Below, in pieces: positions 62,263 to 64,000 of a stretch of 64,000 bases of DNA. Position 1 is the first letter of the stretch. The number at the start of each line of letters is the position of its first letter. The translations under genes were made by a program, and so were the position numbers. This DNA is from Planctomyces sp. SH-PL62 (lineage in GTDB: Bacteria > Planctomycetota > Planctomycetia > Isosphaerales > Isosphaeraceae): NCBI RefSeq assembly GCF_001610895.1, contig NZ_CP011273.1, forward strand, positions 6,138,001 to 6,202,000. The letters run 5' to 3'. The notes under the pieces were generated by a model, which saw only the letters and a list, made by a program, of their open reading frames with translations, had not been told where the DNA came from and ran no database searches.

Positions 62263-63741
62263 GTGACGCTCTCCCCCCTGCTGGCCTGCTGCCTCCTGGC
62301 CGCGGCCCCCGCCGCCGCCCCGGAGGGGCCGACGCCCCCGCCGATCCCCCGCGAGTTCCGCGCCGCCTGGGTGGCCTCCGTCGCCAACATCGACTGGCCC
62401 AGCAAGCCGGGGCTGCCGACGCAGGTCCAGCAGGAGGAGGCGCGGGCGATCCTCGATCGGCTCGCGAAGTCCCACTTCAACGCCGTCGTCTTCCAGGTCC
62501 GCCCGGCGGCCGACGCCCTCTACGCCTCCGAGCTGGAGCCCTGGTCGTACTACCTGACCGGCGAGCAGGGGAAGGCCCCCGACCCGCCCTACGACCCGCT
62601 CAAATTCTGGGTCGACGAGGCCCACGCCCGGGGGATGCAGCTCCACGCCTGGTTCAACCCCTTCCGCGCCAGGCAGTCGGGCGCGAAGTTCGAGGCCGCC
62701 GCGTCGCACGTCTCCAGGGCCCACCCGGAGCGCGTCCGCAAGTACGGCGACCTCCTCTGGATGGACCCCGGCGAGCCCTCGGCCCGGGCGCAGACGCTCG
62801 ACGTGGTGCTGGACGTGGTCCGCAGGTACGACGTCGACGGCGTCCACCTCGACGACTACTTCTACCCCTACCCGATCGCCGATCCCAAGACCAAGGCCGA
62901 GATCGACTTCCCCGACGACGCGAGCTGGAAGCGCGAGCACTCCGGGGACGACCCCGCCGCCCGCGCCGACTGGCGCCGCGACAACATGAACCAGATGGTC
63001 CGCGGGCTCTACGAGGGGATCAAGAAGGCCAAGCCTCACGTCCTCTTCGGCATCAGCCCGTTCGGCATCCCCCGCCCCGGCAAGCCCGCCGGCGTCGTCG
63101 GCTTCGACCAGTACGCCAAGCTCTACGCCGACACCGAGACCTGGCTCGCCTCCGGCTGGATCGACTACTGGACGCCCCAGCTCTACTGGAAGATCGAGTC
63201 CAAGGGCCAGCCCTTCCGCCCGCTCCTGGACTACTGGATCAGCATCAACGAGAAGGCCAGGCACGTCTGGCCCGGCCTGAGCGCCAGCCGGATCGGCGCC
63301 GAGCCGGGACAGGGCTACGACCCCGAGGAGATCCTCAACCAGATCCGGATCATCCGCGAGGCCCCCGGCGATGACGGCGTCGTCCTGTTCAGCATGAAGC
63401 CCCTCCTCCAGGACCGTCGCGGCATCGCCACCACCCTGGCCGAGGGCCTCTTCCGCGAACCGGCGCTCATCCCCGCCTCCCCCTGGCTGGGCGATCAGGC
63501 CCCCTCCGCGCCCGTGCTCGCCGCCGACGGCGGCCGCGTCGCCGTCAAGCCCGGCCCCGGCGCGCCCCCCGCCCTCTGGGCCGTCCAGTCCCGCAAGGGA
63601 GACGCCTGGACGACCCGGATCGTCCCCGCCGCGACGACCCCGAACCTCCCCCAGACCCCCGCCGACGAGGTCGTCGTCTCGGGCGTCAGCCGCTCCGGCG
63701 TCGTCGGCCCCGCCGCCGCCCTGAACCTCGCCAAACCCTGA
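62263..63741 (+). CDS. Exported glycosyl-hydrolase-like protein (GHL10/DUF187 family)
   Basis: The 492-residue exported protein has a short signal peptide (LLACCLLAAAPAAA). The GHL10 TIM-barrel follows: REFRAAWVASVANIDWPSKP, FNAVVFQVRPAADALYASEL, GMQLHAWFNPFRAR, VDGVHLDDYFYPYP (catalytic acids) and WIDYWTPQLYWKIESKGQPF. These enzymes are presumed glycosidases of cell wall or extracellular polysaccharides. GTG 62263 has AAGGAG upstream. A TACAAT -10-like hexamer lies at 62211. Confidence 0.92.
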   Translation: MTLSPLLACCLLAAAPAAAPEGPTPPPIPREFRAAWVASVANIDWPSKPGLPTQVQQEEARAILDRLAKSHFNAVVFQVRPAADALYASELEPWSYYLTGEQGKAPDPPYDPLKFWVDEAHARGMQLHAWFNPFRARQSGAKFEAAASHVSRAHPERVRKYGDLLWMDPGEPSARAQTLDVVLDVVRRYDVDGVHLDDYFYPYPIADPKTKAEIDFPDDASWKREHSGDDPAARADWRRDNMNQMVRGLYEGIKKAKPHVLFGISPFGIPRPGKPAGVVGFDQYAKLYADTETWLASGWIDYWTPQLYWKIESKGQPFRPLLDYWISINEKARHVWPGLSASRIGAEPGQGYDPEEILNQIRIIREAPGDDGVVLFSMKPLLQDRRGIATTLAEGLFREPALIPASPWLGDQAPSAPVLAADGGRVAVKPGPGAPPALWAVQSRKGDAWTTRIVPAATTPNLPQTPADEVVVSGVSRSGVVGPAAALNLAKP

Positions 63742-63775
63742 CGCCCACCCCCCACATCCGGCCGTCGCCTGCATG

Positions 63776-63824
63776 CCTTCCCCCCTGATGGGGGAAGGTG
63801 GCCCGCAGGGCTGGATGAGGGGGA
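63776..63824 (-). repeat. Dispersed palindromic extragenic repeat, copy B
   Basis: The inverse orientation of the 49-base element at 2794-2842, with 44 of 49 positions identical. It lies between convergent genes and its hairpin may serve as a terminator. Confidence 0.8.
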
Positions 63825-63870
63825 CCGCCATCGCGGACGAATAGGAAAAGCGACGGAGCAGCTCGACGGC

Positions 63871-64000
63871 TCAGGGGCTCGTCGCGGCGACCAGGGCGTC
63901 GGCGAGGCGGTCGGCGGAGCCGGGGGCGTGGGCCAGGCCCAGGTACGGCTCGTTGATCTCCAGCTCCATGAGCAGGAAGCGGCCGTCGCGCTCGACGCCG
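63871..64000 (-). CDS. C-terminal end of an ATP-grasp family protein (5' end beyond window)
   Basis: The 43 visible codons read GVERDGRFLLMELEINEPYL and GLAHAPGSADRLADALVATSP before the TGA at 63871. The MELExNEPYL pattern with acidic residues near the end is typical of the ATP-grasp enzymes related to glutathione/RimK-type ligases, where these acids bind metal. The substrate is not deducible. Confidence 0.6.
   Translation of the reverse strand, partial: GVERDGRFLLMELEINEPYLGLAHAPGSADRLADALVAATSP

Overview
The window is chromosomal DNA from a high-GC planctomycete, most likely Isosphaeraceae (Paludisphaera/Singulisphaera relatives). I infer this from an ECF sigma factor with a membrane-anchored C-terminal extension, an ECF sigma paired with a zinc-finger Ser/Thr kinase, PEP-CTERM proteins, a DUF1559 pseudopilin next to a DUF1573 protein, and a sialidase-family secreted protein. 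No database search was possible. Most of the sequence is strongly GC-rich, so antisense and alternate frames stay open for kilobases; the gene choices below rest on family motifs, ribosome-binding sites and gene spacing.

Layout. 1-7 kb: the 5' part of rplU, an ECF sigma factor broken by a frameshift, an SH3-like exported protein, a TlpA-type thioredoxin and ribBA. 7-17 kb: a secreted hydrolase, a ChbG/YdjC deacetylase, an Ldh_2 oxidoreductase, an ECF sigma coupled to a membrane regulator, a bifunctional PutA and an orphan HlyD-type adaptor. 17-26.5 kb: a small protein coupled to a seven-PAS hybrid histidine kinase, a PEP-CTERM protein, and an ECF sigma coupled to a Ser/Thr kinase that is frameshifted. 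26.6-36.2 kb: acyl-ACP desaturase, YbaK-type deacylase, RNase P RNA with a good promoter, sialidase-like protein, a small anchored repeat protein, birA-nadC, a sugar-binding-type lipoprotein, a second PEP-CTERM protein and a ComEA-like protein.

36.3-41.3 kb is the most distinctive part. It is a lower-GC block with a four-gene minus-strand operon: LolA-like anchored exported protein, Cys-rich secreted protein, DUF1559 pseudopilin, DUF1573 protein. Its promoter matches the sigma-70 consensus at 11 of 12 positions, and a complete IS5-family element sits just upstream. The block looks acquired, and the operon is my best candidate for an undescribed surface system.

41.6-64 kb: uvrB, a HEAT/TPR protein, a CbiA-like pseudoenzyme, an MscK-type mechanosensitive channel in two reading frames, a PBP4-type DD-peptidase, aldose epimerase, several small conserved or stress proteins, a GTPase/TGS gene followed by two signalling genes (REC-HATPase and REC-histidine kinase), a nitrilase, a GHL10-type glycosidase, and the 3' end of an ATP-grasp gene.

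A recurring theme is apparent indels of one base or a few in G/C runs (about 1745, 24921, 43660, 46185/46043, 48991). They break or shift otherwise well-conserved genes. Either the assembly has residual homopolymer errors or several of these genes are really decayed; raw-read depth would decide. No tRNA, rRNA, CRISPR array or prophage was seen.
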